Shown here piece after piece: positions 61,856 to 64,000 of a DNA stretch of 64,000 nt. Origin of the DNA: Pseudomonadota bacterium (GTDB taxonomy: Bacteria > Myxococcota_A > UBA796 > GCA-2862545); the NCBI GenBank assembly GCA_947505245.1, contig CANNIZ010000011.1, positions 40,460 to 104,459 on the forward strand, in the 5' to 3' direction. The notes under the pieces were generated by a model that saw nothing but the letters and a program-made list of their open reading frames with translations, did not search any database and had not been told where the DNA came from. The translations under genes were made by a program, and so were the position numbers. Position 1 is the first letter of the stretch, and every line of letters starts with the position of its first letter.

Positions 61856-64000
61856 TTAACGCGTGGCGCGGCGAACGCGCAGATTTCGCTTCGCGGTGGT
61901 GCCGGCGTCGTCCATCACCGCGACCGCGTGTTCGCCCTCCGACGGCGTCCACCACACGCGTTCGCCTGCGACCGCGGCTCCGACGAGCGCTCCGTCGACG
62001 AACCACGTGAGGGTGCCGTCGCCGTCGGCCTCGAGCGGCACCTCCTGGTCCGTCGGTGAGACACCCGGGATCAACACGACGTCCCGGCCCTCGCCGGGCG
62101 AAACGATCGTGACACGGCCCGCGTCGACGGCGCAGCCCGGGACCCAGGCGGGCGGGCCGTCTGTCGCGCGTCCCTCGAGCCAGCGACGCACGTTGGCCGG
62201 CCAGACCACGGTCGTCTCGGTGTGGGTGGAGCGCCCGGCGCGGCAGGCAGGCCCGACGCGGAGGCCGCTCGCGTCGTCGAGTTCGATGGACTGGTGGTAG
62301 GGGCAGGGCTCGGTCGGGGTCCGTTCGGTGCGCGCGAGCACGTACTTGCGCTCTGGACAGGACGGGCCTGGAACGCGTCCGGAGAGCGCGCACACCTCGA
62401 CGGGCGCGAGGTCGGGCGGCGGACGGGCAGAGGCGTCGCGTCCGAGCTCACCGAGCGCCTCGAGCACGTCGAACAGGAGCGGCCCCGCGGCCTCGCCGCC
62501 GATCAGGTGCTGTGAACCAGCGCCGTCGAGGTTCCCGAGCCAGACGCCGACCGTGTACGTGGCGCCCGAGCCGAGCGCCCACGCGTCGCGCCAGCCGTAG
62601 CTCGTGCCGGTCTTCCAGTGAATCGCGGGCGATAGACCGCCGACGACGCGCCGGGTCGGGAAGTCAGGCCGGTCGCGTAGCGAGAGGGCGCGACGGGTCA
62701 GGAACGCCGCGCCGCTCGAGAACGCCGCTGGACCCGATTCCGGCGCGGCGCCGATCACGATCGGAGGCCGTGGGACGCCGTCCTCGGCGAGCGCTGCATA
62801 AAGGCCCGTCATCTCGAGCGGGGTGAGCTCGATCCCGCCGGCGGCGACGGACAGGCCGTAGTGACCGGGGCGCTCGTCCAGGTGGTGGGCGCCGAGTCGG
62901 CGAAGTTCGCCGAGGAGCGGCTCGACGCCGACGCGCGCGAGCAGCGCGATGAACGGGAGGTTCAGCGAGCGCGACAGCGCGTCTTCGGCGCGCACGACGC
63001 CGGAGAAGCGGCCGTCGAAGTTCTCGGGGGCGTAGCTGCCCCAGCGCATCGGCACGTCTTCGACGAGCTGATCGGGTAACACGAGCGCGCCGTCGATCGC
63101 GGTGGCGTAGATGAACGGCTTTAGCGCGCTGCCCGGTGAGCGCGGCTCGTCGAACGCGGCGATCTGCCCCCCGTGCTCGGCATCCCAGAAGTCGAACCCG
63201 CCGACGAGCCCGACGACGTTGCCCGTCGCGTGCTCGATCACCACGATGGCGCCGTTGTGGATTCCCTCGTCGTCGAACCGCGCTCGCTCCGAGGCGAGGA
63301 TGCGTTCGGCGATCCCCTGTACGCCGCGATCGAGGTGGGTGACGACATCCCCCTCCCGGCGGGCGCGGCCGGCGAGCCAGGCCGCGAGGTGCGCCGCCTC
63401 GCGCGGCATCGCGTGGGACTCGACGGGGACGTCGGCTCGCGTCGCGTCGACGAGTCCGATTCGTGTGGCGACGCGGTCGCGGGCAGCCGCGAGCGCGGCC
63501 GCGTGATCCGGCCGGGGCCAGCGGTGGGTAGGGTCCTGCGGCACCGCGAGCAACACCGCGATCTCGCTCGGTTCGAGCCGTTCGGCCGTGTGCCCGAAGT
63601 ACGCGAGGGACGCGGTCTCGACGCCCTCCACGTTGCGTCCGTAGGGGGCGAAAGTGAGGTACGCCTCGAGGATCTCGGGCTTCGACATGCGCAGCTCGAG
63701 CTGGGCGGCGCGCACCCCCTCGACGATCTTCGACGCGAGCGTGCGGGGGCGCGGCTCGACGATGCGGACGAGCTGCATCGTGATCGTGGAGCCGCCGCTG
63801 ACCACGGCGCCGGCGCGAAGGTCGGACAGCGCGGCCCGGACGATCGCGACTGGATCCACCCCCGGATGCCACCAGAACCGCTGATCTTCGTACGCCGTCA
63901 GGGCATCGAGGTAGGCAGGATCGACCTGATCAAGCCGCGCCGGCACGCGCCAACGCCCGTCGGGCGCGAGGTACACGTGCGCGACCGTGCCGTCAGCGTA
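61856..64000 (-). CDS. pbpC: Penicillin-binding protein 1C (N-terminus beyond window)
   Basis: About 714 C-terminal residues of a class A penicillin-binding protein of the PbpC type, which polymerises and crosslinks peptidoglycan or acts in repair. The GT51 domain shows AYEDQRFWWHPGVDP, with the catalytic Glu, and GGSTITMQLVR. The transpeptidase domain has PRSPGSALKPFIYA (SxxK), SRSLN (SxN) and HWKTGTSYGWRDA (KTG). A C-terminal BiPBP_C-like beta domain follows, after a Cys-containing CALSGRVPGPSCP, as in E. coli PbpC. The start is off the right edge. In E. coli pbpC follows an alpha-2-macroglobulin gene (yfhM), which could lie beyond the window. Confidence 0.93.
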   Translation of the reverse strand, partial: YADGTVAHVYLAPDGRWRVPARLDQVDPAYLDALTAYEDQRFWWHPGVDPVAIVRAALSDLRAGAVVSGGSTITMQLVRIVEPRPRTLASKIVEGVRAAQLELRMSKPEILEAYLTFAPYGRNVEGVETASLAYFGHTAERLEPSEIAVLLAVPQDPTHRWPRPDHAAALAAARDRVATRIGLVDATRADVPVESHAMPREAAHLAAWLAGRARREGDVVTHLDRGVQGIAERILASERARFDDEGIHNGAIVVIEHATGNVVGLVGGFDFWDAEHGGQIAAFDEPRSPGSALKPFIYATAIDGALVLPDQLVEDVPMRWGSYAPENFDGRFSGVVRAEDALSRSLNLPFIALLARVGVEPLLGELRRLGAHHLDERPGHYGLSVAAGGIELTPLEMTGLYAALAEDGVPRPPIVIGAAPESGPAAFSSGAAFLTRRALSLRDRPDFPTRRVVGGLSPAIHWKTGTSYGWRDAWALGSGATYTVGVWLGNLDGAGSQHLIGGEAAGPLLFDVLEALGELGRDASARPPPDLAPVEVCALSGRVPGPSCPERKYVLARTERTPTEPCPYHQSIELDDASGLRVGPACRAGRSTHTETTVVWPANVRRWLEGRATDGPPAWVPGCAVDAGRVTIVSPGEGRDVVLIPGVSPTDQEVPLEADGDGTLTWFVDGALVGAAVAGERVWWTPSEGEHAVAVMDDAGTTAKRNLRVRRATR

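Overview
The window is GC-rich (about two thirds G+C), gene-dense and bacterial, apparently chromosomal. It suggests a Gram-negative, delta-proteobacterial or Myxococcota-like organism. The evidence is an RNA polymerase beta' subunit with a proteobacterial-type trigger-loop insertion, many lipoprotein signal peptides, an AsmA-like protein, an outer-membrane-barrel-like protein, an AgmX-like protein, a Ser/Thr pseudokinase with a long Pro/Thr-rich tail, and a secreted Cys repeat protein. I see no rRNA, CRISPR array, prophage or intact insertion sequence.

Layout. 1-8.4 kb: an exported PI-PLC-like lipoprotein (partial) diverges from an MscS channel. Then comes a run of a sphingosine-phosphate-lyase-like PLP enzyme, an M81 (MlrC-like) protein and a neutral-ceramidase-like protein, followed by two secreted proteins on the minus strand (a clostripain-like protease and a Cys repeat protein). 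8.5-12.1 kb: a fused [2Fe-2S]/molybdenum hydroxylase next to a membrane cytochrome b. 12.1-21.5 kb: an unexpected mutH, glyQS, mgtE, a CbpA-type J protein, an M50 protease, an RqcH-like protein and a secreted hypothetical protein. 21.5-34.7 kb: the core transcription/translation locus, tRNA-Thr-Tyr-Gly-Thr, secE, nusG, rplKAJL, rpoB, rpoC, without the tuf, rpmG and tRNA-Trp genes that commonly sit between the tRNAs and secE. 34.7-38.2 kb: DUF1697, a YbaK/ProX-type deacylase overlapping a diheme cytochrome gene, a NamZ-like protein, and a 540-bp noncoding stretch rich in inverted repeats. 38.2-49.8 kb: ten tightly packed minus-strand genes led by a pseudokinase and built around a peptide/nickel-family ABC importer. 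49.9-64 kb: purH, purD, an AgmX-like protein, a tandem HtrA-like protease resembling eukaryotic Nma111, a GT-C-like membrane protein, a SixA-like phosphatase, an AsmA-like protein, a small hypothetical protein and a 5'-truncated pbpC.

Most noteworthy are: the ten-gene trans-envelope pseudokinase/ABC operon; a MutH with all catalytic residues outside its usual gammaproteobacterial range, in DNA that looks enriched for GATC; an insertion of about 230 residues in RpoC; the Mo-hydroxylase/cytochrome b pair lacking an FAD subunit; and the bacterial Nma111-like protease with a dead second domain.
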